From assembly GCA_022605405.1 (NCBI GenBank), contig JABYQQ010000005.1, positions 2,931,971 through 2,995,970 of the forward strand: 64,000 nt of DNA, in the 5' to 3' direction. This DNA comes from Earliella scabrosa (taxonomy: Eukaryota; Basidiomycota; Agaricomycetes; Polyporales; Polyporaceae). Positions 33,731 through 45,700 of the stretch are shown in pieces. The position numbers and the translations under genes are program-made. The notes below the pieces were generated by a model. It was not told where the DNA came from. It saw nothing but the letters and a program-made list of their open reading frames with translations, and did no database searches. The number at the start of each line of letters is the position of its first letter. Positions within the stretch are counted from its first letter, which is position 1.

Positions 33731-35846
33731 ATGGCGAGCCCAGTGCCTGATGCCACTGCGGCCATGATGGGGACCACCTTGGATAGTAGCTTCGAGGACG
33801 TTTCTCGAGATATATTCACACTCACCTCTCTCATGGCCGGCTGTTGCGACCCATTCTACTGTCGACAATCGATGGCCGAACCCAAGGTCGACAAGCAGCT
33901 CGCTCCGTGGAACGCCCTTGCATTCATTCTGGACACCGGCCACCCCAGTATGGACCTTAATCGAGACGGCGGCGTTGCCGTCACCGGACATTTCGACGGC
34001 GCGAGTATCAAGGTGTCCGCCTTTGTAACGAGAAACCCCTCCCTCACCACCCACTCTACCTCGTCCTCCTCGACCGTGAACATATCGGTCCAGTCCGTAC
34101 AACCTACCAGAACACTCCGGAATGTGGATGTGCTCCTGAAGGAGGACGCTGCGTACCCGTGCGTGCCACCTCGAGCAGAGACAGCCTCCCCCGATGCCTG
34201 ACACAGTAGTATCTCATAGGGACTTTGTGACTCACGTCGAAGATGTTCTCATGCTCGTTCGTTGGTGCATCAAGGAGGGACGCGACATGGCCAGTCAATT
34301 TCATAGTTCCATCATCGTCCTAGCCTTCATTATTCGCCGCAACTTTCCCAAGCTGTATTCCAGACTGTCGGCCGGGCAAACCATCTGGGGCGAGCATCCG
34401 ATTCAGATCATTCACAAGTGGTATCAGTCGGACGATGCCCTCCGCTACCTGTATCCCAGGACATTCAAGCTGCCCAGCGACGTTGCGTCTGACCTGTCTC
34501 CATACGGTTTGTGCCCCACGTCGACCGACTACGAGGTGTCACCAGCGAATGCCAAGCAGTGGTGCGACTTCCTCCTCCATCAATGCTACCTCCCCTTCGT
34601 GGAAGCCTTCCAGCCAGTAGAAAGGCAGGGTAACTCAGAGCCGACTCCTCCCACCAAATCTCGTCAGGCCGCATCCAAATTGATGCTAGCAATGGGCCTT
34701 CTCAACGCTGTCCTCGTCGCAGGCGTAGTAGATCACCTTATCACGGCCGTGCTGGCAGATCATTTTGATGTGCGCTATACGGAGCACAGGTCCACATCGT
34801 CGACGTCAGCGAGTATGTGCATCCTGAGTATCCCTGGGGCTGCACAGACAGATCGGATTTGTAACTCACGCTCGATAGATTCCGCAAATGGCGCCGGTGA
34901 GCCTGAAGTCGGCAAGTCAGCTCCGGCAGAGGAGTTAGACCTAGGTGCGCCTCATCATGCGAGACGTCGGTCGGAAGCCCAACTAATCAGAGTCTACAGA
35001 GGACATCAGGGACCCCTCCGAGTCCCCTCGGGCGCACGTCATCCGCTACCTGCTCACGGTGGTCACTCCGTACCATTCATCCCGTCATATGGCCACCTTG
35101 CCGAGTCGATTCGGCACCTCGGTGGATGTTCAGATGGATTTGGTCACTGTGAACCCCGAGATGTCCCCAGTCACGCCGCGGTCTGTGCAAGAGCTCGAGG
35201 ACAGCCTGTCAGTCGGTGTGCTCGCTCGGCAGCGGGAACGAGTCCGGCAGGCGGTCTTGGAGTCGTTCGCAGAGTTCCGGCAGGCCTTGGAGGACGATCA
35301 GGAGCGTGTCCACGCAAAAGCGACGGTGCATGCAGAGGCTGCACTTATGGGCGTCGTGTGCGGGTTTCTGTCTGGCAACGTGGTTGGCATGAACTTGGCT
35401 CTCGACGACGGGGTATGTGCTGACTGGAACCGCATATATGCCGCTCTGACTGTTGACTTGGATTCATCGCTCTCTTGCAGGCTGGACCATTTCCTATCGG
35501 GATTGGCACGGCGATCTGCTGCCGGGCCTGTGCCTTGCTGCATGAAGTGCTCGAAGCCTGGCGGGAACGGCGCTATCCGAGGTTCGTGTCGCCGGAACCA
35601 CATGTGTCATTTCGCCCTTGGGTTCCCCCGCCTGGCCTCCCGCTCGACATCCTGGAGAAGATGAGGGCGCTGCTGTCGTCCAGCCTGGTCGCTGTTGTGC
35701 GAGAGCGTCGCAGGTTGAACTTGTACCATCTTAGTACCCCGGGCTGGCGTATACCGGTGGGACCGGGTAGAGAAATCACTAGCGCAAATTTTGGGGCCCG
35801 GGAGGCTTTAATCCAGACGATGCCAATATGTAGCATGTCGATTTAG
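33731..35846 (+). CDS. OTT_1508-like deaminase-fold protein
   Basis: Starts MASPVPDATAAMMGTTLD. A 61-nt intron (34159-34219) joins the first exon in phase to DFVTHVEDVLMLVRWCIKEGR. The N-terminal half is alpha-helical with unknown role. After introns near 34790-34990, the C-terminal part carries the zinc-deaminase signature. First comes HAE within ATVHAEAALMGVVCGFL, then, after an intron at about 35413-35480, PFPIGIGTAICCRACALL supplying the two cysteines (CxxC). This spacing matches the fungal OTT_1508-like branch of the cytidine-deaminase superfamily, some relatives of which are predicted toxins or nucleic-acid modifiers. Substrate unknown. It lies just outside the transposon-like element. 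Ends at 35846; the last 25 residues are poorly conserved-looking. Confidence 0.65.
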
Positions 35847-36679
35847 CGATGAATCGACGCGGCGGACCGGAAGAGACGATAGTAGCGACTTCTATCCTTC
35901 AGTCCCCTGTATCTTCGACGGTTGCCTACATCTCTGCTACGTGTACTGTATCAACGTGCTTGTACAGTGATACATCTTAATGCTAACGGTCGTCCACATC
36001 GATGCAACCAAATAACTAGCGACGATATCCATCTTCGTACACGCCCGTGAACCAAGCTTTGGTCGGTGACTGACTGCTGAACAGCGTTCAGGAGGCTGTC
36101 TTTCCGGTCAGCGATCGCTGCTGAGGCGGCAGGCTGTTGTGCGTTGGCCTATGACGACGACGCGCCGTGCGCCGAAATTGTCTCGTGCTCCCAACTGTAA
36201 AGCCGGGATGTTCTCGCGCTGTCGTTCATGTCTTAGTGAGCGCATCGTAGAGCTGACGGTCACCTGGCCCACGAAACCACAGGTGGGGAGGCGACATGCC
36301 CGCTCGATGCCTGCAAAGTTGTGCGTTGCGATGGAATGCGGGCAAAGATTCAGTCTACGAACCTGTGTCAGCGGTCTGTCTGAGCAGGCTCCTTCGGGAA
36401 ACATGCGCGCAGCCACAAACCCGCGAATAGAGCGACTGAGCCTCCTTGAGGCACTGCCGGTGGATCAAACCTGTCGTGTGGGTTCGGTGAATCGCACAAA
36501 CCGGTCGAGCGTTCTCCGATGGCCTCCGCCGTGCCCAGGTTCTAAGCGTCCGGGACTTCGGGACTTCCAAGGCGGCAGCCATCCGCGCAGTAACCGTCTT
36601 GTGACATGCTAGTATTGTGAGACGTAGTATGTGTACAAATGGCGAGAACACTCGTAAGCAAAGGCGTCAACTTAACCTC
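35847..36679. other. Intergenic containing dispersed repeat copy 2
   Basis: No gene recognised. The stretch 36230-36545 is the second copy of the repeat found at 25.3-26.0 kb. Confidence 0.5.
36230..36545. repeat. Dispersed repeat, copy 2 (without MITE)
   Basis: Same orientation as copy 1. Shared blocks: GGAGGCGACATGCCCGCTC at about 36285, ACCTGTGTCAGCG at about 36361, GTTCTCCGATGGC at about 36510. The copies are diverged and uninterrupted here, which dates the MITE insertion in copy 1 after their separation. Confidence 0.7.
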
Positions 36680-38311
36680 GCTATGAGTATTGCTTCTGGA
36701 TCATCTTCGCAATTGTCTGTAGCTGGATATTCGACGTCCCCTCGTAGATCGCACCCTAGCGACACGTCAGCCTCGTGGACGCATGTGCGGAAACATCAAG
36801 GGGTTGACTCACGATCTTGGAGTCTCGCCAGTACTTCTCGATCCCGGTCTCTCGCGTGAAGCCGAGACCGCCACACCACTCAATCGCCGACCCAGACACC
36901 CGCTGGGCGACCTGGCTCGCGTAGTACTTGGCCATAGCCGCCTCCCGCACAAAGTCGAGCCCCTCCTCCTTCCGCCGCGCGGCGTTGTACGTCAGCAGCC
37001 GCGCGGCCTCGATGTCGATGGCGGCCTCGGCCTGCTGGAACTGCATGCCCTGGAACGTGCCGATGGGCTTGCCAAACTGCGTGCGCTGGAAGGTGTAGGG
37101 CACCGCCTTGTCGAACGCGCCTTGCGCGAGACCGAGCATCTGGCCGGCGATGCCGATGCGGCCCTCGTTGAGGATCTCGATGGCGATCTTGTAGCCTTTG
37201 CCCTCGCCGCCGATGACGTTCTCTGCGGGCACCCGGAGGTCGTCGAAGGCGAGCGAGCACGTCGAGGACGCGCGGATACCGAGCTTCTGCTCCTTCTTCG
37301 CGATCTTGACGCCCATGTCTTTCGTCGCGATGAAGCAGGTGATGCCCTTGTAGCCTTTGCTGGGGTCAATCTGAAAGATTCGGTCAGCAGACATTCGAAC
37401 CGGCTCCGACAAGCGTGGAGGTGCGCACGTTGGCGAAGATGAGGAAGAAGTCCGCTTCATAGGAGTTCGTGATCCACATCTTGGTGCCGTTGATGACCCA
37501 CTCGTTTCCGTCCTTGACAGCGCGTGTCTGGAGTGCGAATGCGTCGGAACCTGATGCAGGCTCTGACAAACAGAACGAACCGAGCTATGGGTGAAGTTTT
37601 GCGTTGGTTCGGCGACCGGAAGCTACTGGAGAGGATATGCGCACCATAGACTCTGAAAGGAGCGGCAGCCACTTGTCCTGCTGCTCCTTGGTTCCATACT
37701 TGCGGACGATCGTGCACACGAGGGTGTTGTGCACATCACACAGAACAGAGACGGAGGGGTCGATCCGGGCAAGCTCTTCAATCGCGATGATGGCAGACGT
37801 GAATGACGACTCTGCGCCGCCATGGTCCGCGCTGGTCTCGATCGCCATGAGCTGGAAGGGTTCGGGTTTCAAGTGAGTACAGGAGGATACGGTAGAGAGC
37901 TATGACGCACCCCTTGCTCAAACAGCCCCTTTATGACAGACTTGTCCATCATCTCGCTCTCGTCCATCTCGCGCACCTTAGGCGCCACGACGTCCTCCGC
38001 AAACTTCCGCACTATACAGGGTGATTGGTTGGGGACAAGTGGGCATTGGCGAAGACGCAGAGACGACATACCGGACTCGCGGAGCATCAGTTCCTCCTCC
38101 GTGAAGGTGTCCAGAGATGTTGGCCTAGCATCTGAGCAAGCCACATGAGAACGCGAGAAGTTCCTGCGTGGACGAAGATTCTTTGTTAGAGACCGAACCT
38201 GAGGGCGTAGTATACGAGATCGTCGCACCTTACGGCGGCGCTCTGCAACGGTATGTTCTGGCGTAAAGAAGAAGTTCCGGGCTTCAGAACACGGGTAGCA
38301 GAGCGCAGCAT
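36680..38311 (-). CDS. Mitochondrial acyl-CoA dehydrogenase, short/branched-chain type
   Basis: The ATG at 38311 opens MLRSATRVLKPGTSSLRQN, an Arg/Ser-rich mitochondrial presequence. An intron then joins in phase (AG|G) to NFSRSHVACSDARP. Conserved parts in order: FTEEELMLRES, VRKFAEDVVAPKVREMD, IETSADHGGAESSF, IEELARIDPSVSVLCDVHN, CLSEPASGSDAFAL, INGTKMWITNSYEADFF, GIRASSTCSLAFDDLRVP, GRIGIAGQMLGLAQGAFD, RTQFGKPIGTFQGMQFQ and GAIYEGTSNIQLQTIAK. The Glu in IYEGT is the catalytic base of this subgroup. The flavoenzyme oxidises acyl-CoA in valine/isoleucine breakdown or short-chain beta-oxidation, passing electrons to ETF. Most similar in motifs to ACADSB. Stop at 36680. Confidence 0.9.
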
Positions 38312-38629
38312 AGCGGCCAACGAGTAGTAGGGTGAGTAGAGGGGAGTCCTGCAGCTGGATGGTCACCTCCAAGTTCACGGCGGTCGGACCCAAGCCGGAC
38401 CTTGATGTCACCCGAGCGCTTCAGCCAATCGCCTGTTGCGGGGAATATCACATGTCCTTCCTCCCCGCACTCGGCCATATCGGCTGCGGGGCTCTCCGGG
38501 GATATCCGCAGGACTCCGCACGACAAACCTCGAGGCTCGAGCGACGAGTTCGGTGAAGATGAAGCTTCATGTGTGTGTGCAAGTATGTTCATATCATCCT
38601 ATTTATTTGGGTACGTATTGCAAGAAGTA
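38312..38629. other. Promoter side of acyl-CoA dehydrogenase
   Basis: About 320 bases upstream of the minus-strand ATG. No other feature seen. Confidence 0.4.
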
Positions 38630-38830
38630 TGCCATTTCCGACTCCAAGAGAAAAACGGGACACTCGGTGCAAAGGTCTAGCAAATCGGCGGTTCCTCAGG
38701 CCTCAGGCGTCGTCGCTGTTGCTCGTCCTGGAGGCCGTGGCAAGCCAGCGGAGACGCATCCACCCCTATCCACCCCCTGCGAGCCCGCCGTGAGCTGCGC
38801 GGATGTCACGTCCATGGTGAGCCGAAGGTT
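38630..38830 (-). pseudogene. Degenerate fragment of the 3' end of the 47-kb phosphoesterase gene
   Basis: Two blocks match the last exon and 3' flank of the gene at 47154-49460. CGACTCCAAGAG at 38636 matches 46749. GCTCGTCCTGGAG at 38717 is followed by a collinear stretch with GCGAGCCCGCCG(T/C)GAGCT that matches 47201-47290. The blocks are about 450 bp apart in the intact locus but only about 80 bp here, so a deletion has occurred, and the Gly/Arg-rich frame is broken. Confidence 0.55.
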
Positions 38831-39189
38831 CATATGACTCGGATACATGTGTTCCGCCCCCTTCAGGCCCGAAATTGGTTGTATCCTACTCGGTAACCGC
38901 ACGTCTCGGGCGCGGAGTTGGTCGCGGATGTCGGCCTACAGGCCTCAGTCCTGATCCCAATGTCAATGTTATAAGAGCCCACCCCGCGCGCATGCTAGCC
39001 CCATCTGCTCTTGACCTTCGACGACGACTGGCATCCCCGAGGACACGCGCGCTCAAGACCCCGGCTGGCCGAGGTGGACCCCCAGATCCCTGGGGTTATG
39101 GTACGCCCTGCTGTCTCGTGCGCTAAAGCCGGGCAGTGGGGGTTCAGTCGTGCTTCCTCCTTGATGTTGCATATGTTGACCGCCGTCGA
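38831..39189. other. Spacer before tandem array
   Basis: No gene recognised. Confidence 0.3.
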
Positions 39190-41960
39190 GGATCTGCTGG
39201 CAGACTCCGAGTTCGTGTTACGCAGGTTATACAGCTGCCCTGGGCCCGGGCGAAGACGTCGTTTCTCGTGCGCGCGCGTTCAAGACCAAGGCCGTGGACT
39301 TCGAGTTGGTGTGGAATGGGGTCGGCTGTAGGGGTATACGTGGGGTTGCAATTCATGTCGTTCCGCTTGGCGGTGTCTCCTGTTGTTCCTGTTGCTTGTC
39401 TCTTCTCTCTGTCAGCGCCGGTCGTTGTTGTACTTGTTCCCGTCTCGGTTCCGGTTCCGGTCCTGGTCATCCTCGTCAGTCATTCTGAAGGCGACTGATC
39501 TCCTTTTGCCCCCATCCAGCCGACTCTTCACAGCACGTCCCAGGCGCCATTCGAAAACCTCGACTAGAAGACTCGCGTTACACCGAAGACTACCCTCTTC
39601 CGCGAGGCAGGCGGCGTAGAAGGAGGTTCGTCGTTACTCTCTTCGTGACTGTTCCTTCGCTTACCCGTGTTTACGTAGGCATGGTTAGGGTCCTCTCTAG
39701 GGGTCTACATTGTTTGGGTCCCATGTCGCTGTCGTTCTGCTTGGCGGTGTCTCCTGTTGTTCCTGTTGCTCGTCTCTTCTCTCTGTCAGCGCCGGTCGTT
39801 GTTGTACTTGTTCCAGTCTCCGTTCCGGTTCCGGTCCTGGTCATCCTCGTCAGTCATCCTGAAGGCGACTGACCCCTCTTTGCCCCCTCTAGCTGATCCT
39901 CGACACTACGCCACAAGCGGCATCCGAACGCCTCGACACTGCCAGGACGACTCGTCTCCTGTCTCTTCTCTCTGTCAGCGCCGGTCGTTGTTGCACTTGT
40001 TCCCGTTTCGGTTCCGTTTCCGGTCCCGGTCATCCTCGTCAGTCATCCCGAAGGCGACTGATCCCCCTTTGCCCTCCTAGCCGATTCTCGACAGCACGAC
40101 CCAGGCGCCGTCCGAACACTTCGACCCGGCAGTACGACCCTTCGCTATCTCGGGAGCCCAAGAGAAGACCCTATCGTTAGGCCAAAGACTACCCTCTTCC
40201 GCGAGGCAAGCTGCGTCATCCTTGCTCTCTTCGTGACTGTTTGCTCGTTGACCCCATCTGCCGGCAGACTCCGAGTTTGTGGTTACGCAGGTGATACGTT
40301 TGCCCAGGGCCCGGGTGAAGACGTCGTTTTTCGTGCGCGCGCATTCAAGACCAAGGCCATGGACGGTGTGGAATGGGGTCGGCTGTAGGGGGATACGTGG
40401 GGTTCCATGTCGCTGTTGCAATTCATGTCGTTATGTTTGGGGGTGTCTCCTGTTGTCTCCTGTTGTCTCCTGTTGTCTCCTGTTGTCCCCTGTTGCCTGT
40501 CTCTTCTCTCCCTCAGCGCCGGTCGTTGTTGTATTTGCTCCCGTCCCGGTTCCGGTTCTCGTCCTGGTTATCCTCGTCAGTCATCCCGAAGGCGACTGAT
40601 CCCCCTTTGCCCCATCTAGCCGACTCTCCACAGGACCCAGGCGCCGTCCGGACACCTCGATACGACCCTTCGACATCCTCCGCGGCCCAAAAGAAGATAC
40701 TCTCGTTAGGTTCGTCGCTACTCTCTTCGTGACTGACAACTGTTCCGTCGTTGACCCGTGTTTATGCAGTCATGGTCCTCGAGTTGGGGTCGGCTCCCGG
40801 GGTCTACGTTTTTCGGGTCCCATGTCGCTGTCGCTGTTATTGTCGTCATGTTTGGTGGTGTCTCGTGTTGTCTCCTGTCTCCTGTCTCTTCTCTCTGTCA
40901 GCGCCGGTCGTTGTTGCACTTGTTCCCGTTTCGGTTCCGTTTCCGGTCCCGGTCATCCTCGTCAGTCATCCCGAAGGCGACTGATCCCCCTTTGCCCTCC
41001 TAGCCGATTCTCGACAGCACGACCCAGGCGCCGTCCGAACACTTCGACCCGGCAGTACGACCCTTCGCTATCTCGGGAGCCCAAGAGAAGACTCAATCGT
41101 TAGGCCAAAGACTACCCTCTTCCGCGAGGCAAGCTGCGTCATCCTTGCTCTCTTCGTGACTGTTTGTTCGTTGACCCCATCTTCCGGCAGACTCCGAGTT
41201 TGTGGTTACACAGGTGATACGTTTGCCCAGGGCCCGGGTGAAGACGTCGTTTCTCGTGCGCGCGCGTTCAAGACCAAGGCCGTGGACCTCGAGTCGGTGT
41301 GGAATTGTGTGGGCTGTAGGGGGATACGTGGGGTCGCTGTCGTAATTCATGTCGTTATGTTTGGCCGTGTCTCCTGGTGTCTGTTGTTGCCTTTCTCTTC
41401 TCTCTGACAGCGCCGGCCGTTGTTGTACTTGTTCCCGTCTCGGTTCCGGTTCCGGTTGTCGTCCTGGTCATCCTCTTCAGTCATCCCGAAGGCGACTGAT
41501 CCCCGTTTGCCCCATCTAGCCGACTCTCCACAGCACGACTCAGGCGCCGCCCGGACACCTCGATACGACCCCTCGACATCCTTCGCCGCCCATTCGGAAG
41601 ACACACTCGTTAGGTTCGTCGCCGCCCTCTTCATGACTGGTCCCTCGCTGACCCGTGTTTACGCAGTCATGGAGGTCGGCTCTCGGGGATACGTTGTTTG
41701 GTCCCATGTTGCTGTCGCTTTTGTTGTCGTCGTGTTTGGCGGTGTCTCGTGTTGTCTCGTGTTGCCCGTCTTTTCTCTCTGTCAGCGCCGGTCGTTGTTG
41801 CACCTGTTCCAGTTTCGGTTCCGTTTCCGGTTTCGGTCATCCTCGTCCATCCCGAAGGCGACTGATCTCCTTTTGCCCCCATCTAGCCGACCCTCGACAT
41901 CACAACTCAAGCGGCGCCCGAACACATCAAGCCCTCGACAGGACGACCCTTCGACAACGC
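39190..41960. repeat. Degenerate long tandem array, seven copies of a conserved core
   Basis: A core containing CAGCGCCGGTCGTTGTTG, a run of GGTTCCGGTT-like repeats and CATCCTCGTCAGTCATCC recurs near 39398, 39773, 39961, 40499, 40885, 41393 and 41769. A longer unit with GCAGACTCCGAGTT..GGCCCGGG and AAGACGTCGTTT starts near 39200, 40265 and 41185, giving a higher-order period of about 0.9-1.06 kb. The stretch 39950-40185 is almost identical to 40875-41095. Every core keeps a short plus-strand frame APVVVVLVPVSVPVPVLVILV, but no larger gene is apparent. Confidence 0.75.
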
Positions 41961-42708
41961 CGCGGGCCATTGCCAGAGGGCCTGGAAAATTCTCTGTGGC
42001 ATGAGGAGGTAGGGGTGAGCGGAAGGAAGAGCCCTCCGACTGCCATCCCTCCTCCTCTCTGCCACTCCGTGCGGGTACGCGGAGGCTACACTTAACCCCT
42101 CCTTCGCCGGAGGGGACCTGCTCTGCGTTGGGCGCGCGGAGGATAAACACCGCGCTCTTCCTTCGGGAGGAGCCTTTTAGAATATCTTCCTTTGGGAAGG
42201 AATTTTTGGAACACCACATTCTTCCTTCGGGAAGAACCTTTTTTCTTTTCCGTGCCGTCTTCCACCTTCGGTTGCGAAGTTGGGAGGCGACACGGAAAAG
42301 TAAAAAGGTCCTCAATGCTTCTGTCGTTTGGTGTACGTACCGTGACCGGTCCATGTAGGAGTCATAATCCCCATGGCGTGCTCGATCTCCGGATTGTAGA
42401 CAGACTCCCCATACCCAGGCCAGTCCGCGCTTCCCGTATCTCGTAGCTGATCGTCTTCTTCGTTCAACGAGTGCCCGTGCGTAATCCCAAGCGCCTACGG
42501 CGTCACCTCGTAAGCCGGCCCGTCGACGCAGAATAATGAATGTGCCCAACAACCCCATCCAACCAGTGCCCACGCGCACAAGATAAGTAGTGCTGGTAGT
42601 GATGGATGATACAGACTGGAGCAGCCGACGACCTCCCTTCCCGGCGTATGACAAAGTGCGAATGGCATTCTATTCAGATCAATGTATGTCTCTATACTTT
42701 CATGATTC
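41961..42708. other. Spacer between array and kinase-like gene
   Basis: Contains several CTTCCTTCGGGA-type direct repeats at 42160-42235. A minus-strand open frame to 42654 crosses into the array but has no recognisable domain and is not called. Confidence 0.4.
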
Positions 42709-45700
42709 CTAGTCGAACTCTACTTCAAGGGCGTTGAAATCTTCCTCACGAGCGGCTTCTTCCCGTGTAAGCAACGCTCGGCCAAAGTCGATGATGGTAA
42801 GCGAATCGTCCTTGTTCACAAGGACGTTTCGGGGCGCAAGATCTAGGTGGCACACACCGCGCGCGTGCAGCGCTTCGACAGCTTCCCTCAGGTTGGACCT
42901 GCGCATTCAATGCTCAGTTAAAACTTCGGCATGTGGCAGAAGATCTTACATACCGTTGGCTCTCGCTCTGTACTTCACTGGTACATTCCCCTCTCTCCAG
43001 TGACATGACGAGCGCGAGCATCGGGAAGAACGTGTCTGGATCCGCATCCTCCGGCGGCGTCTCACGGAAGAGCCCATAGCACCGTGGAATGTTGACGCGC
43101 TGGGTCAACGCAGGACCCGCCCGGGAGAGATGGGCGTAGATCTTCATCTCGTGTTGGAGCTCATCATGACCACGTGGAGTGAGTGCCATCTTCACGGCGA
43201 GGAACTCAATGCCATGAGTAATGCCATCGTGTGCGGCGGCGATTGCGCCCCAGACATGGTGCGTGTCGTTCCCGCCAAGGGGCGTCCGCGCGTCGACACA
43301 GAGCACTCCTGCTTCGCAAGGAGACGAATGGGGAGAAGCCCCGGCGTCGCGGGTGGCCGCGATCGAACCGTGGCCGTCATTCTTGTCGTCTACAGGAGAT
43401 CCTCGTGCTGACGGGGGCGCCGTAGAGCCGGTCGACAAGCCACTCTTTCCACTGGACGTTGAAGTGTTCGATGAGACCATGTCGGACACGGATGGGGTCA
43501 TACCCATGCCACGATCATCAGCCTGGGCCAGTGACTCTAGGGTCGCGGATGTACTGGCGAGGCACGTCGTTGGAAGTTCGCCGAGCTCTGACCCCGGTAA
43601 CATCACCGGTTGTACCTGCTGCTCGAGTGGGTCTATGAGGCATTCATCAATCTACACTTGTATGATTCTGGCTAAGCAACGCACCGGGAGGCATTTCAAT
43701 GGGTTCGAAAAGGGCGGGCTCCGGCGAGGCGAGTAGACCGCCATCGTGGATCGTGAAGGCCATGCCGGAGAAAGCGGAATGCCTGCATGCTACTTCGCGT
43801 AGTCGACGGGCAAGCTGCAAGGCAAGTCCCCGCTTGAGTTTCATCTCAGCATACAATATGATCAGGACTCACCTCTGTTGACTCGCCAATCCTCAGCTGA
43901 ATACCGTTAGGTACATATGCACACCCATCCAGAGTAGGCCCACGTCCTCGACTAGTACTGTCTTGGTTCGCCGAGACTTCATCATCCACATTGTTATCTT
44001 TCCGGCCACGCTCGTCGTCCGGAAACCTCTTCTTGTCGCCATCAGAACCAGGATCACCCGGGCCGGCGCCCTCGCATGCCAGTGGAGGCCCTACACTGGC
44101 AAGATCACTTTCGGTGGGAGATTCACCGAAACGCTTCACAACATCGTCGTAGATCTTGAAAAACATCGTGTGGCTGTTCACGACATCTTGATTCTGTCTC
44201 CGGGAGACGAGACGAGTAAGCCTATTCTCGTGAGCGGTCAGCGTCGTCAACTCGTCGTCTTCAGAAGACAATTGATGCTTCTCGAAGGCTCTTCGGAGGC
44301 GTTGCATATCGGCCTCGAAGCTGCGATCCGGTTCGCCTTGGTCATTCTCGCAAGTGGGAGGAGGCACCTTTGGCGGCTGTGCGGGTTCATTGACAGGCGA
44401 TACCTGAGGGTCGCAGTGGGGTTCTGTGAGAGGATAGCGCAGTTCGCAAGTGATCAGCCGGTGCTGCATGGCTTCGTACACAACCGCAGCGATGACTTCA
44501 AACATAGAGGCAGAGTCCTCGTCCGTGCAAGGCAGGTATGCCTCTGTCGGCAGTTTGTCATGGTTGTCGACCAACCACTCGGACAACTCCAGTGGCTCAC
44601 ATGCGCTGATGATGCCCTTCGAGGGAACGTTGACGGGGAGTCTCCCCAGCTGGGGGAGATAGTTGGATGAAAGATACATGATCTGAGTCGAGGGGTCGCG
44701 CATCCCAATTCGGAATTCCGATATCCAATTGGTGAACATGCATGACAGAGTGCCTGATGCGACCATCCCTCGCCACATCTAGGATAGATATGAAAGTCAG
44801 CGACAGCCACCCAGCATTGGCGTCGCTTACCTCTTGAAGACGGCATTGGACCGTTGATCTAGGGTTCAAGCCTGAGGATCTCGCGACGCGCTCATGGAGC
44901 GATGGCAAGGGTTGTGATGGAGAGGGGACATTGGACGACAGGGCAGTGGGGAGGTGGTTAGACTGGTCCGCCATGCCACGCAACTTCATCACCGCATGAA
45001 CGAGGCGGTCGTCCAGGTCAACCACACTCTCGTTGATGAACAGTAAGCCTAACTGCTCGAGTGTGTTGTACATCCGCCCGGGCCATGGGTCGTTCTTGAT
45101 TTCATCTTCCATGCTGCCGGACTCGCGTAGCCGATCCGACTCTGCATTTCGCCATCGGGACATGGCCTCGTCTTGATGATGCATCGCACCCATACAGGGA
45201 TCTCTCCTATGCAGTGGCAGATAGCTAGCGTTTTCCGACGGCTCAGGGACAGAGACAGAGCGAGGGCTTGGTGTCGACTTGAAGTCAGGACGCCAGCGAG
45301 CCACCGACGAGTGGGGTCTTGTTCCAAGGACTTGTGGTCGGACAGCACAGAAGCTCTGACCTAGGTCGACACCGATGCCGACCTCGCCCAGATCTTCCTC
45401 AGGCGGCTTGACTTCTATCGCGGCAAGAACACGCAATCTTGGATCGCAAAGGTTTGGATGGATGGATACGATGGCCTTGGGGGTGCTGGTCGGCATCCCA
45501 GGACGCGATGATGTGAAGAAGGCTACACCACGAGACGCGTCGGCTTCGAAAGCAGATAAGAGAACAGCGACGTCGGCGATGGGGTGCTGTCGCGAGTCCA
45601 CAGGGAGTCGATAGTCATGCGCATAGTTGGTTGCGGCCGCTCGATTCCCGGGTTGGCATATAGAGACAATCGCGGCATTTAGTTCAGTACCCCGAGGGTT

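Noticed and set aside
36783..37442. 219-codon plus-strand open frame
   Set aside because: Antisense of the acyl-CoA dehydrogenase exon; arises from high GC at third codon positions.
41782..42654. 290-codon minus-strand open frame entering the tandem array
   Set aside because: No domain, composition shifts abruptly at the array border, and the frame depends on array sequence.
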